Of a stretch of DNA of 64,000 nucleotides, positions 1 through 8,626 are shown one piece after another. Numbering within the stretch: position 1 is the stretch's first letter; every line of letters starts with the position of its first letter. The DNA comes from Gluconobacter potus. Lineage in GTDB: Bacteria; Pseudomonadota; Alphaproteobacteria; Acetobacterales; Acetobacteraceae. Below the pieces are notes generated by a model. It was not told where the DNA came from. It worked only from the letters and a program-made list of their open reading frames with translations, and did no database searches. The stretch lies in contig NZ_JABCQF010000002.1 of NCBI RefSeq assembly GCF_015244705.1, forward strand, positions 62,001 to 126,000, given 5' to 3'. The translations under genes and the position numbers were made by a program.

Positions 1-1000
1 CCCCGATATTGCACTGGCCTGTGGCGGGATTTTCGTGGCAGGCGTGGTGTATGCGCTGATCGGGGTTCTGGTACGGATTACGGGATCGGGGTGGATCGAA
101 CGCCTCATGCCACCGTCCGTCACCGGGGCGATTGGCGCAGCGATCGGGCTCAATCTGGCGCCTGTGGCGTCGCGAGGGCTCGGGCATGGTGGGGCGGGCA
201 CGGCCTGCGGCATTTTTGCGCTGCTGTGTACGGCTCTGCTGGCGGTCTATGGCGGGCCTTATCTGCGGCGGCTGTCGATCCTGCTGTCCCTGATTGCCTC
301 CACGCTTTTGTATGTCTTGGTGGCGAATGTTCTGCACCTGGCGCCGGCCATGGATTTTTCCGAAGTTTTGACCGCCCCACTGATCGGAATGCCGCATCTG
401 ACGGCGCCGCGCTTTACCGGCCATGCGGCGATCCTTCTGGCCCCTGTCGCGCTGGTTCTGGTGGCGGAAAACCTCGGGCATCTCAAGGCGATCGGCGCCA
501 TGACAGGGCGGCCGCTGGATCATCTGACGGGACGGGCGTTTCTGGGGGACGGGCTGGCGACGATGCTGGCAGCCAGTCTCGGCGGTACGGGCGTGACCAC
601 CTATGTCGAGAATATCGGCGTTATGGCGCTGTCGCGGGTCTATTCGACGCTGACTTTCGGGGTGGCCGGAATTTTCGCCATTCTGCTGGGTTTTTCGCCG
701 TTCTTCGGGGCGTTGCTGCGGGCCATTCCGGAGCCTGTGCTCAGTGGCCTCTCGGTCGGGCTGTTTGGTCTGATCGCGGCGACGATGGTGCGCGTCTGGG
801 TGGATAACCGCGTGGATTTCTCCCGCGCCTCAACGCTGTTTCCTGTTGGTGTGGCCCTCGTGGCCGGGGCGGGAGACCTTACTTTCACAATCGGTGGTGT
901 GACGCTGGGCGGCATTGCGACCGCCACGATCGCCGCCATCGGCCTCAACCAGATCCTCAAGGCAGGATCGGAGTCCAAGGAGCCACCTTCATGCCCGTAA
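1..1000 (+). CDS. NCS2-family uracil/xanthine permease, 5'-truncated by the window edge
   Basis: Inner-membrane nucleobase:cation symporter. The reading frame is open from base 2, so the start codon lies outside the window and about 332 C-terminal residues remain. The stretch with WIERLMPPSVTGAIG, followed by IGLNLAP, is characteristic of the uracil-xanthine permease family (RutG/UraA type). Later there is a VAENLGHLKAIG stretch with the family's conserved acidic residue, and many hydrophobic segments. The last 10 bases overlap the start of nicX, so it is cotranscribed and probably translationally coupled with the 2,5-dihydroxypyridine genes. By context it may import a pyridine or pyrimidine rather than uracil. 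The family call is secure; the substrate is inference. Confidence 0.9.
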   Translation, partial: PDIALACGGIFVAGVVYALIGVLVRITGSGWIERLMPPSVTGAIGAAIGLNLAPVASRGLGHGGAGTACGIFALLCTALLAVYGGPYLRRLSILLSLIASTLLYVLVANVLHLAPAMDFSEVLTAPLIGMPHLTAPRFTGHAAILLAPVALVLVAENLGHLKAIGAMTGRPLDHLTGRAFLGDGLATMLAASLGGTGVTTYVENIGVMALSRVYSTLTFGVAGIFAILLGFSPFFGALLRAIPEPVLSGLSVGLFGLIAATMVRVWVDNRVDFSRASTLFPVGVALVAGAGDLTFTIGGVTLGGIATATIAAIGLNQILKAGSESKEPPSCP

Positions 1001-2028
1001 GTGATTTTGAACTGGTGCAGGCCTGGCGACAGGTGCTGACGCTGTGTCGTCTGGAAGCGGGGCAGACCGTGACATTGCTGACGTCGCTGGGCAGCAATGA
1101 GCAGACCCTGCGCTGTGCGGTTCTGGCCGTGCGGGAAAAGGGAGCGATTGCGAACCGGCTGGATCTTCAGCCGACGAACGGGGCGCTGTCCTTCTCGCGG
1201 GATCCGCTGGCCTTTGTCGGGACGACGCCGCTGACGAACAACCGGGCGGCGGTCGAGATGCTCAAGGCCAGCGATCTGGTGCTGGATCTGATGACGCTGC
1301 TGTTCTCGGCCGAACAGCATGAAATCCTTGCAGCGGGTGGCCGTATCCTGCTGGCCGTGGAGCCGCCGGAGGTTCTGGTGCGGATGACGCCCACGATGGA
1401 AGACCGCGAGCGCGTTCTGGCGGCCTCGAAAAAGCTTCAGGCGGCGAAGGTCATGCGGGTGACGTCAGCAGCAGGGACGGATGCGTCCTTTGCGCTGGGC
1501 GATTATCCGATGCTCGAAGAATATGGCTTTGTGGATGCGCCGGGACGCTGGGATCACTGGCCGAGCGGTTTTCTGGCGACATGGTCCAATGAGGGCTCGG
1601 CGGAAGGGAAGATCGTTCTGGCGCCGGGAGACATTCTCCTGCCGCAGAAATCCTACGTGACGGCACCCATCACCTGCCACCTTGAGAAAGGCTTTGTCCG
1701 GGCGATCGAGGGCGGCTACGAGGCCGATCACCTGCGGGACTACATGGAAAGTTTCAACGATCCGGAAGTCTATGCGGTGTCGCATATCGGCTGGGGGATG
1801 CAGGATCGGGCGCACTGGTCGGTCATGGGGTTCTATGACCGCGAAGCCAGCATCGGCATGGATCCGCGCGCCTGTTCGGGAAACTTCCTGTGGTCCACGG
1901 GGCCGAATAACGAGGCGGGCGGCACGCGCGATACGGCGTGCCATATCGATATTCCGATGCGGGGCTGCACGGTCACGCTTGATGATGTGCCAGTCGTGAA
2001 AGACGGCAGGCTTGTGGAGAACGCATGA
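991..2028 (+). CDS. nicX: 2,5-dihydroxypyridine 5,6-dioxygenase
   Basis: Ring-cleaving non-haem iron dioxygenase of aerobic nicotinate degradation, converting 2,5-dihydroxypyridine plus O2 to N-formylmaleamate. It has 345 residues, the usual NicX length, and is similar along its whole length to the Pseudomonas protein as I recall it (LLAVEPPEVL, GRWDHWPSGFL, YLRDYM-like and FNDPEVY blocks). The iron ligands known for NicX are present at the same numbering: His265 in SHIGWG, and His318 and Asp320 in CHID. The fold belongs to the M29 aminopeptidase-like superfamily, so automated annotation may call it leucyl aminopeptidase. It overlaps the permease by 10 bases and nicF by ATGA. NicF and NicD follow directly, completing three successive steps. 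Confidence is high. Confidence 0.95.
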   Translation: MPVSDFELVQAWRQVLTLCRLEAGQTVTLLTSLGSNEQTLRCAVLAVREKGAIANRLDLQPTNGALSFSRDPLAFVGTTPLTNNRAAVEMLKASDLVLDLMTLLFSAEQHEILAAGGRILLAVEPPEVLVRMTPTMEDRERVLAASKKLQAAKVMRVTSAAGTDASFALGDYPMLEEYGFVDAPGRWDHWPSGFLATWSNEGSAEGKIVLAPGDILLPQKSYVTAPITCHLEKGFVRAIEGGYEADHLRDYMESFNDPEVYAVSHIGWGMQDRAHWSVMGFYDREASIGMDPRACSGNFLWSTGPNNEAGGTRDTACHIDIPMRGCTVTLDDVPVVKDGRLVENA

Positions 2029-2663
2029 TGAGCACGCAGGATAACCGCGACGAGGACCGCTACAAAAAGCAGGGTTTCGGAAACGAAATGGGTATGACGG
2101 GGCGCATCGCGCTGTTGATTGTCGATTTCGTCAACGGATTTGCCGATCCGGAAGCCTTTGGTGGCGGCAATATTCCCGAAGCGATCGAGCGGACGAAAAC
2201 GCTGCTGGCAACGGCGCGGCGTCTGGGCTGGAAGGTGGCGCATACGCGGATCGTGTTCGCGGATGATGGCGCGGATGCGAACGTTTTCTCGCTGAAGGTG
2301 CCGACGATGCTGGGGCTGACGGAGACCAATCCGGCCTCTGCCATCGTGGACGAACTGGCGCCGGAGCCCGGCGAATATGTGGTCCGCAAGACGGTTCCGT
2401 CTGCGTTTGCGGGCACGCCGCTGGCCTCCTGGCTGGTGACGCACGGGGTGCAGACCGTTGTTGTGGCCGGCTGTGTGACGTCCGGCTGTGTGCGGGCGAG
2501 CGTGCTGGATGCGATGCAGTACGGCTTCCGTCCGGTGATCGTCTCCGACTGCGTGGGCGACCGGGCCATCGGGCCGCATGAGGCCAACCTGTTCGACATG
2601 GCGCAGAAATGCGGGGACGTCATGGACCTCGACACCCTGCTGTCCCGCCTTCCCAACGCCTGA
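2025..2663 (+). CDS. nicF: maleamate amidohydrolase (isochorismatase superfamily)
   Basis: Cysteine hydrolase that converts maleamate to maleate and ammonia in nicotinate degradation. The isochorismatase-like domain fills the 212 residues. The catalytic triad is visible as Asp34 in LLIVDFVNGF, Lys122 in VVRKTVPSAF and Cys155 in the family motif AGCVTSGCVRAS. A nearby ATG at 2028 is an alternative start. The start overlaps the nicX stop as ATGA, and nicD begins 28 bases after its stop. N-carbamoylsarcosine amidase belongs to the same superfamily, but the nicX and nicD neighbours make maleamate the likely substrate. Confidence 0.92.
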   Translation: MMSTQDNRDEDRYKKQGFGNEMGMTGRIALLIVDFVNGFADPEAFGGGNIPEAIERTKTLLATARRLGWKVAHTRIVFADDGADANVFSLKVPTMLGLTETNPASAIVDELAPEPGEYVVRKTVPSAFAGTPLASWLVTHGVQTVVVAGCVTSGCVRASVLDAMQYGFRPVIVSDCVGDRAIGPHEANLFDMAQKCGDVMDLDTLLSRLPNA

Positions 2664-2691
2664 TATCACGATTTTTCAGAAGGATCACGTC

Positions 2692-3489
2692 ATGACCCAG
2701 ACACGTCTGCTTTATGGTGCAAATGTTCATGCCAATGGCATCCGGCAGCATTATCTGCGCTATGGCGGCAAGGGTGCGCCGCTGGTGCTGGTGCCCGGCA
2801 TTACGAGCCCGGCCATCACCTGGGGGTTCGTCGCGGACCGTCTGGCCGAGACGCATGATGTCTATGTGCTGGATGTGCGCGGGCGTGGCCTGTCTTCGAC
2901 GGGGCCGGACCTGGATTATGATCTCGATACCTATGCGGCGGATGTCCGCGGCTTCATTGACGCGCTGGGCCTGAAGGATGTGGTCCTGATGGGGCATTCC
3001 ATGGGCGCGCGCATTGCGATCCGTGCGGCGCGGCAGAATGATGCCGGGCTGGCACATCTGGCGCTGATCGATCCTCCCGTCAGTGGTCCCGGACGTCGGG
3101 CCTATCCTGCCAAACTGGACTGGTACACGGAATCAATCCGTCTGGCGCGCAGGGGCATGAGCGGGGCGGAGATGAAGCGATTCTGCCCGACATGGACGGA
3201 CGAGCAATGCACGTTGCGGGCGCAGTGGCTCCATACCTGTGATGAACTGGCGACCCGGATCACGTTCGAGAAGTTCCACACCGAAGATATCCATCAGGAT
3301 CTGCCTCATCTCAAAACGCCTGCCATTCTTGTTATCGCAACGCGGGGTGGCGTGATCCAGAAGGAGGATGTTGAAGAAATCCTGCAGCTCAATCCTGCGA
3401 TAGCCATCACATATGTTCCGGATGCGGGACATATGATTCCCTGGGACAATTTCGACGGTTTCTTCGAGGCGCTTCAGGGCCGCTACTGA
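2692..3489 (+). CDS. nicD: N-formylmaleamate deformylase (alpha/beta hydrolase)
   Basis: Removes formate from N-formylmaleamate, the NicX product, giving maleamate for NicF. It has 265 residues with an alpha/beta-hydrolase fold: nucleophile Ser103 in GHSMGAR, an LIDPPVSGPGRRAYP block typical of NicD, and the catalytic His in DAGHMIPWD near the C terminus. The ATG at 2692 is preferred because AGAAGGA lies 6-12 bases upstream; an in-frame upstream extension overlaps nicF and lacks family similarity. Only 65 bases separate it from the TonB receptor gene, with no obvious terminator between. The family is diagnostic in this neighbourhood. Confidence 0.94.
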   Translation: MTQTRLLYGANVHANGIRQHYLRYGGKGAPLVLVPGITSPAITWGFVADRLAETHDVYVLDVRGRGLSSTGPDLDYDLDTYAADVRGFIDALGLKDVVLMGHSMGARIAIRAARQNDAGLAHLALIDPPVSGPGRRAYPAKLDWYTESIRLARRGMSGAEMKRFCPTWTDEQCTLRAQWLHTCDELATRITFEKFHTEDIHQDLPHLKTPAILVIATRGGVIQKEDVEEILQLNPAIAITYVPDAGHMIPWDNFDGFFEALQGRY

Positions 3490-3554
3490 CTTTCAGGACC
3501 GAATTTCCGCCCCGCTACAGGACGTGCCTGTAAGCCAGATGAGGTAGACTGCAT

Positions 3555-5987
3555 ATGTGTAAACGACCCGGCTCCCTGCACCTCGCCTTCTCCGTGACGA
3601 CGATGCTGTCGGCCGCCTTTTCTTCGTCCGCCATGGCGGCCACCAGGCATTCGTCCGTGGTGCACAGAGCAGCTCCCGCTGCACATAAAAACATGCCCCG
3701 TGCGGCAGTTCCGAAGCATCGGCATACCGGGCCATATGTAAGCAAAAGCGCGGAAAACATGGCGGTTGTGGCCCGTCATCCGCCGCGCGGGACAGTCGAG
3801 ACGGTCAGCCAGAAAATGCTGGCGGAAGCACCGGCCGGTACCAACCCGATGAAGGTGATCTCACAGCTTCCGGGCATTGTGTTCCAGTCGGGCGATGCAC
3901 AGGGGCTCGACACATGGAGTGCGCAGATCTTCATGCATGGCTTCCAGCAGCAGGAAATCGGCATGACGCTCGACGGGATGCCGCTCGGGGAGATGACATA
4001 CCGGAACTATAACGGTCTGAACCCGATCATGGCGATTTCGTCGGAGAACGTAGCGCGCATCGATGTGTCGCAGTCGGCCGGGGCGGAAAGCATGGCGGCG
4101 AGCAACAATCTGGGGGGCGGGCTGAGCTATGTCTCGATGACGCCGTCGGACAAGATGGGTGGTACGGCTTCGGCGGGTTTCGGCAGTTACAGCACCTACC
4201 ATACATTCCTGCGCTTCGAGAGCGGCAAGCTCAATTCCAGCGGAACGAAGTTCTATACGTCCTATATGCGCAACGACAGCGGAATGTGGAAGGGCTATGG
4301 CGAGCAGTTCATGCAGCAGGTGAACGCCAAACTCGTTCAGCCAATCGGCCATGACAGCTCGATTTCAGCGTTCTTTGACTGGAGCGACCTGCACCAGAAC
4401 ACCTATCCGGATGTCTCGCCGCAGATCATCAACCGGGTGGGCTATGGTCTGTCGAGTTACGAGAACGGCAGCAATTCTGGCTATATCGCGGCTGTGAACG
4501 CGGCGAACGGGACCTATCCTGGGAAAGTCGGGACGCTCGATGATCCGGCGGACGCGGCGTATTACGATGGCAGCACGAATACGGTCGATACGTTTGGTGG
4601 CATCAAGGCCGATCTGCGCCTGACTGACCGTCTGACATGGAACACGACGGCCTACGGGCATGGCGAGCGCAACCAGACCTCCTGGGCGACTCCCTATTAT
4701 CCATCGCCGACGGGATCGCCGGTCAGTGAACTGATGAAAGAGCCGGAAATCCGGCGTTTTGGCATCGTCTCGGCACTGCATTACGATATCGCGCGCAATC
4801 ATATCGGCGCAGGTGTCTGGTACGAGAACAACAGCTACATGTCGCCCATGAACGCCTATGCGCAGCCGGCGGTCGTGAATGGCGTGGTGCAGGGTAAGGT
4901 GCACGATCCGCTGACCCAGTGGCGCGATCCGTTCGCCCAGATCTTCAACCAGAACTACAACACCAACACGTTCACGGCCTTTGTGCAGGACACGTATAAC
5001 GTGCTGCCGAACTTGGCCCTGCATTTCGGCTTCAAGTCCCTGCTGAGCACGACGCGTGTTGGCGACGGCTATCTGAACCAGGACTATTATGGCGCTGGTG
5101 CTGCGGTTACGAGCGGGGAAAGCCTGACGGTGGCCAAGCCGTTCCTGCCGCATATCAGCGCGGACTGGCATTTCCTGAAGGATCACGAACTGTATTTCGA
5201 TATTTCGGAAAACGCCCGGACCTATGCGGAATCCGGCTACAAGTTGTCGAACTCGCCGTTTGCAGTGTCCCAGACGGCGTATGACGACACGAAATCCTCG
5301 ATCCGTCCCGAGACGGCCTGGACCTACGCGATCGGCTATCGCTACACGGGCAAACTTGTCGCCGCGACGGTTTATGCGTATCGGACGAACTACAACAACC
5401 GCCTGCAGCAGATCACGGAAGGGCCGGTCGTCAACCCGATCTCGGCCGTCTCGAATGTGGGTGGTGTGACGATGAACGGTGTAGATGCGGGTCTGACACT
5501 GATGCCGTTCCGCGGTTTCGCTCTGACCAACTCCATCAGCTACAACCATGGCGTCTATGACCAGAACCTTGTCAGCGGCTCCACGGTCTACGCAACGAAA
5601 GGCCAGCAGATCGTCAATTATCCACGCTTCATGTACAAGGGGCGCGTGTCTTACGAATGGCATGGCATGACGGCCTATGCCGATGGAAGCTACACGGGCA
5701 CGCGCAATTACAGCTACACGGGAGACGTCAAAAGCCCCGGTTACTGGCTGACGAATGTGGGCGTGCAGTACAGCTTCGGGAACATGAAGAAGTACAATCG
5801 CTATCTGGGCGCCATCAAAAACCTGACGGTCGCGTTCAACGGCTCCAACCTGACGAACAAGCGCTATATTTCCACGATGGGGCAAAACGGCAATCCGGCG
5901 GATATCGCCTCGGGCGCGCTGACGGATCAGTCCATGCAGATCGGAGCACCCCGGATGTTCTTCGGCAGCGTACGGGCGGACTTCTAG
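3555..5987 (+). CDS. TonB-dependent outer-membrane receptor (nic operon)
   Basis: Energised outer-membrane import receptor, 810 residues. A signal peptide occupies roughly residues 1-28, with a hydrophobic stretch ending in SSAMA. It is followed by a His/Ala-rich linker and a plug domain (QLPGIVFQSGD, FMHGFQQQEIG, LDGMPLGEMTY, NNLGGGL), then a long beta-barrel with alternating aromatic strands ending in a terminal Phe (RADF), as outer-membrane porins require. It follows nicD by 65 bases and is closed by a strong terminator, so it reads as the last gene of the nic operon. The ligand may be a pyridine compound or its complex, which is inference. The receptor at 31043-33469 has a related plug. 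Confidence 0.93.
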   Translation: MCKRPGSLHLAFSVTTMLSAAFSSSAMAATRHSSVVHRAAPAAHKNMPRAAVPKHRHTGPYVSKSAENMAVVARHPPRGTVETVSQKMLAEAPAGTNPMKVISQLPGIVFQSGDAQGLDTWSAQIFMHGFQQQEIGMTLDGMPLGEMTYRNYNGLNPIMAISSENVARIDVSQSAGAESMAASNNLGGGLSYVSMTPSDKMGGTASAGFGSYSTYHTFLRFESGKLNSSGTKFYTSYMRNDSGMWKGYGEQFMQQVNAKLVQPIGHDSSISAFFDWSDLHQNTYPDVSPQIINRVGYGLSSYENGSNSGYIAAVNAANGTYPGKVGTLDDPADAAYYDGSTNTVDTFGGIKADLRLTDRLTWNTTAYGHGERNQTSWATPYYPSPTGSPVSELMKEPEIRRFGIVSALHYDIARNHIGAGVWYENNSYMSPMNAYAQPAVVNGVVQGKVHDPLTQWRDPFAQIFNQNYNTNTFTAFVQDTYNVLPNLALHFGFKSLLSTTRVGDGYLNQDYYGAGAAVTSGESLTVAKPFLPHISADWHFLKDHELYFDISENARTYAESGYKLSNSPFAVSQTAYDDTKSSIRPETAWTYAIGYRYTGKLVAATVYAYRTNYNNRLQQITEGPVVNPISAVSNVGGVTMNGVDAGLTLMPFRGFALTNSISYNHGVYDQNLVSGSTVYATKGQQIVNYPRFMYKGRVSYEWHGMTAYADGSYTGTRNYSYTGDVKSPGYWLTNVGVQYSFGNMKKYNRYLGAIKNLTVAFNGSNLTNKRYISTMGQNGNPADIASGALTDQSMQIGAPRMFFGSVRADF

Positions 5988-5990
5988 GAC

Positions 5991-6023
5991 AAAAAGCCCG
6001 TGGCGTATGCCGCGGGCTTTTTT
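5991..6023 (+). terminator. rho-independent terminator after the nic operon
   Basis: A GCCCGTGG / CCGCGGGC hairpin lies four bases after the receptor stop, flanked by five A upstream and a run of six T downstream. The A/T symmetry means it could also stop leftward transcription. Confidence 0.85.
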
Positions 6024-6552
6024 GCTGTCAGGCGGGTTTCTCAGGCGCGGATGATGCTCAGTCCAGCCGCACGGAAGGCCGGACGAAGGTCTCGACCCAG
6101 TCGGAGTAAAAGGACATCAGCCCCCGGTAATAGCCAAACAGTTCGATCTTCTGGCTTTACTCAGGTACGGCGAAGGCATCATAGAATTCTCTCAGAGCCA
6201 AGGTTTTAAGGTATTCATGTCTGCTTGCCGATCGTAGTTGATCAATTGAGTAATTTTGCGAATATTGGAGCAGAGATAACGGACACCGAGCCATTATATA
6301 ATAGGATCACGAAACCGCATGCAGGTTGCTGTTTTCTATGGTTGTGCCCCGCAGCCATCTTCAACGAACCCTCACACAACGCCCCAGAGCCAGCGCTCGG
6401 GGCGTTTTTTGCTTTCGGGAGAGAGGAGAGAAAACAGGGCGGTAAAATACTCTTCCCTTCAGCAGAATATGTTTTCTACGAAGCCCTGCTTCTCCGGTTT
6501 AAAGAGGGGGTAGCAAGGATCAGCGATATATACTTACAGAGAGTTGGTTTTT
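6024..6552. other. intergenic stretch of 529 bases with possible gene debris
   Basis: No complete gene is recognised. On the minus strand, 6058-6155 can be read as a 32-codon open stretch ending in TGA with a protein-like composition (YYRGLMSFYSDWVETF), preceded by an in-frame stop. It could be the 3' end of a lost gene; the family is not identified. At 6378-6410 there is a further terminator-like hairpin with no gene upstream. The stretch is less GC-rich than the flanking genes. Confidence 0.4.
6378..6410 (+). terminator. terminator-like hairpin without an upstream gene
   Basis: ACGCCCC pairs with GGGGCGT (with inner GAGC/GCTC-like pairing) and is followed by six T. No coding region precedes it for about 390 bases on this strand. 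It may end a small RNA or be left over from a deleted gene. Confidence 0.6.
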
Positions 6553-7941
6553 TTATTTCTCTCGCGCCTTAAGAAACTGACCAGAGCCCGGCGGAGCGAC
6601 CAGCTTGCCATCATCCATGGCTAACTTGCCTCTCTGGTAGACTTTTACAGGCCATCCCTGGACGGATCGACCTTCATAGGGTGTGTAATCGATATTGCTC
6701 TGGAAGAGGCTGTTGGTAATCGTCACGGATTTTTTCGGGTCCCAGAGGACGAGATCTGCGTCGGAGCCTGGAGCAATGGTGCCTTTTTGCGGATAGAGGC
6801 CATATCGTTGGGCGGGGGTCGTCGCTGTCAGCCGAACGAAGTCTGTCAGGTCGATTTTTCCGCTATTGATGGCCGCGTCATAGAAAACGGGCAGTCTCGT
6901 TCCTAGGCCGGGCATACCATTGGGGATCAGAGAGAAATCCGCGTCCCGACCGTGCCGTCCCTTGCCGACGGAGCCGTCGAATGTATAGCCACAATGGTCC
7001 GAGGAAATAATGCTGATCACGCCACTGCGGATATACTGCCACATGCCTTCCTGAGCCGCTTTTGTGCGCAGGGGAGGGCTGCAGATATATTTCGTGCCTT
7101 CGAAGCCATCCCGCTTGAGGTCTTCTTCCGTCAGGGTGAGGTAGTGCGGGCAGGTTTCCGCCACGACCTTCACGCCACGCGACTGGGCGCGGCCGATTTC
7201 TTCGGCGACTTCGGGGCAGGAAACGTGGAAGATCTGGATTTTCTGGTGGGTCAACTCGCTCATCGTCATGGCGCGATAAGTAGCCTCGCGCTCAACACAG
7301 GGCGGCCGTGATGTGACATGGCCATGCGGCTCGGTGCGGCCTTCGGCCAGATGCTTGAGGATCAGGTGGCGGATGGCGTCATAGTTCTCGCAGTGTACGG
7401 AGACGAGGATATCGCTTTTGTGTGCGGCTTCCAGAACCTGCAGGAACTGGCCGTCAGAGAGGTGAAAATCGTCATAGGTCATGAAGACCTTCAGGCCCGC
7501 GGCACCTCTTTCGGCCACGACGGGAATTTCATCACGGATGGTCTGTTCGTCGGTCCGGGTGATGATCTGGTGGATGGCGAAATCGATGCGGGAATTGGCG
7601 CCTTTCCTGCGATAGGCGTCAAACTGCTCTACGAGGCCACGACCCGGAACGTGGGAAGCAAAACAGACGACCGTAGTGGTGCCGCCCAGCAGGGCCGAGC
7701 CGGTGGCGGAAACGAAATCGTCTTCGTGGATCGTCCCGTCGGCTTCTTCCTGTTCGATATGACAGTGGCCGTCGATTCCGCCCGGCAGGACGAGCAGGCC
7801 GGTTGCATCAATGGTTTCATGGCCTTTCAGATCGAAACCGATATCGACGATCTTTGAGCCGTTTATTCCAATATCGGCAATATATTTATCCGTTGCGGTC
7901 ACGATCATGCCGTTGCGGATAACGATGTCAAAAGTCGTCAT
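6553..7941 (-). CDS. dihydropyrimidinase / D-hydantoinase-type amidohydrolase
   Basis: Metal-dependent cyclic-amide hydrolase, 462 residues, which is normal for the family. Metal-site features: GHCH near residue 60 as the first His pair, a Lys in GLKVFM to be carbamylated, His in SVHCEN, His in FHVSC and Asp in SSDHCGY. The start MTTFDIVIRN is chosen because AGGAG lies 8 bases upstream and the N-terminal beta-sandwich begins there; the longer frame has no family similarity. It lies 31 bases downstream of the GntR gene and is probably the last gene of the operon starting at 12374. It would open a hydantoin- or dihydropyrimidine-like ring; the actual substrate is unknown. Allantoinase is a less likely alternative. 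Confidence 0.9.
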   Translation of the reverse strand: MTTFDIVIRNGMIVTATDKYIADIGINGSKIVDIGFDLKGHETIDATGLLVLPGGIDGHCHIEQEEADGTIHEDDFVSATGSALLGGTTTVVCFASHVPGRGLVEQFDAYRRKGANSRIDFAIHQIITRTDEQTIRDEIPVVAERGAAGLKVFMTYDDFHLSDGQFLQVLEAAHKSDILVSVHCENYDAIRHLILKHLAEGRTEPHGHVTSRPPCVEREATYRAMTMSELTHQKIQIFHVSCPEVAEEIGRAQSRGVKVVAETCPHYLTLTEEDLKRDGFEGTKYICSPPLRTKAAQEGMWQYIRSGVISIISSDHCGYTFDGSVGKGRHGRDADFSLIPNGMPGLGTRLPVFYDAAINSGKIDLTDFVRLTATTPAQRYGLYPQKGTIAPGSDADLVLWDPKKSVTITNSLFQSNIDYTPYEGRSVQGWPVKVYQRGKLAMDDGKLVAPPGSGQFLKAREK

Positions 7942-7972
7942 GACGGGTTCTCCTGAAATATGGGGAAGCTGT

Positions 7973-8626
7973 TCAGCCGCCCCTGAGAATGTCCATGCAG
8001 TCGGTTGCGACATTGCGCAGATGCATGACCATGGCTTCGCGGGCGCCGGTGCTGTCACCGTCGAGCAGGGCGTCCAGAATGGCCAGATGTTCCCGTGTGG
8101 ATGCAGGAACACGGCCGAGGGGGTAGGTGACCTCGCACAGGCGGGTCAGAGTCCGCAGTTCGTTGATGGAGCGCAGAAGGACCGAGTTGCCCGAGACTTT
8201 CGGGAACATCAGATGCAGCCTGTCATCGAGCTGCCACTGGGCGGCAGTCTGTTCCGGCGTTTCGCCGAGCTCGATGACCTCCTGGCGAAGGTTTTCCAGC
8301 ATGCTGCGATCAAGTCTGTCGAAAGACAGGTTGATGGCTTCGCTTTCGAGGATCTCGCGGATGTGAATGCCCTGGAAGAACTCGGTGGCCGAGACATTCC
8401 GGACTGCAAACGAACGCGACCCCTGCTTGACCAGAAGATCCTCGGCGGCGAGTCGCATCAGGGCTTCGCGGACTGGGGTCCGTGAGATGTCCAGATGATC
8501 GGCCAGACGGCCTTCCACAACGGACATGCCGCTCGGAAGCTCTTTCTCGAGAATCATGCGCCGGATCTGCGTGTAGGCCAGTTCCGCAAGATTTAATTCG
8601 CGTTCGGCCACCATGTAATCGCTCAT
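7973..8626 (-). CDS. GntR-family transcriptional regulator (FCD type)
   Basis: 217 residues. An N-terminal winged helix-turn-helix (VVEGRLADHLDISRTPVREALMRL) is followed by an all-helical FCD ligand-binding domain, with HIREILESEAI at its start and His residues typical of its metal/ligand site (DRLHLMF, TREHLAIL, MHLRN). The start MSDYMVAE at 8626 overlaps the stop of the DapA-family gene by one base (TAATG), so the regulator is translated as part of the catabolic operon, a layout suggesting autoregulation. The probable operators are the TCGTATACA sequences at about 12430 and 21563. FCD regulators usually repress and respond to a pathway acid. Confidence 0.92.
   Translation of the reverse strand: MSDYMVAERELNLAELAYTQIRRMILEKELPSGMSVVEGRLADHLDISRTPVREALMRLAAEDLLVKQGSRSFAVRNVSATEFFQGIHIREILESEAINLSFDRLDRSMLENLRQEVIELGETPEQTAAQWQLDDRLHLMFPKVSGNSVLLRSINELRTLTRLCEVTYPLGRVPASTREHLAILDALLDGDSTGAREAMVMHLRNVATDCMDILRGG

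Noticed and set aside
4365-5885. 506-codon open frame on the minus strand under the nic TonB receptor
   Set aside because: Shadow of the receptor frame; no signal, motif or ribosome-binding site that fits a gene.
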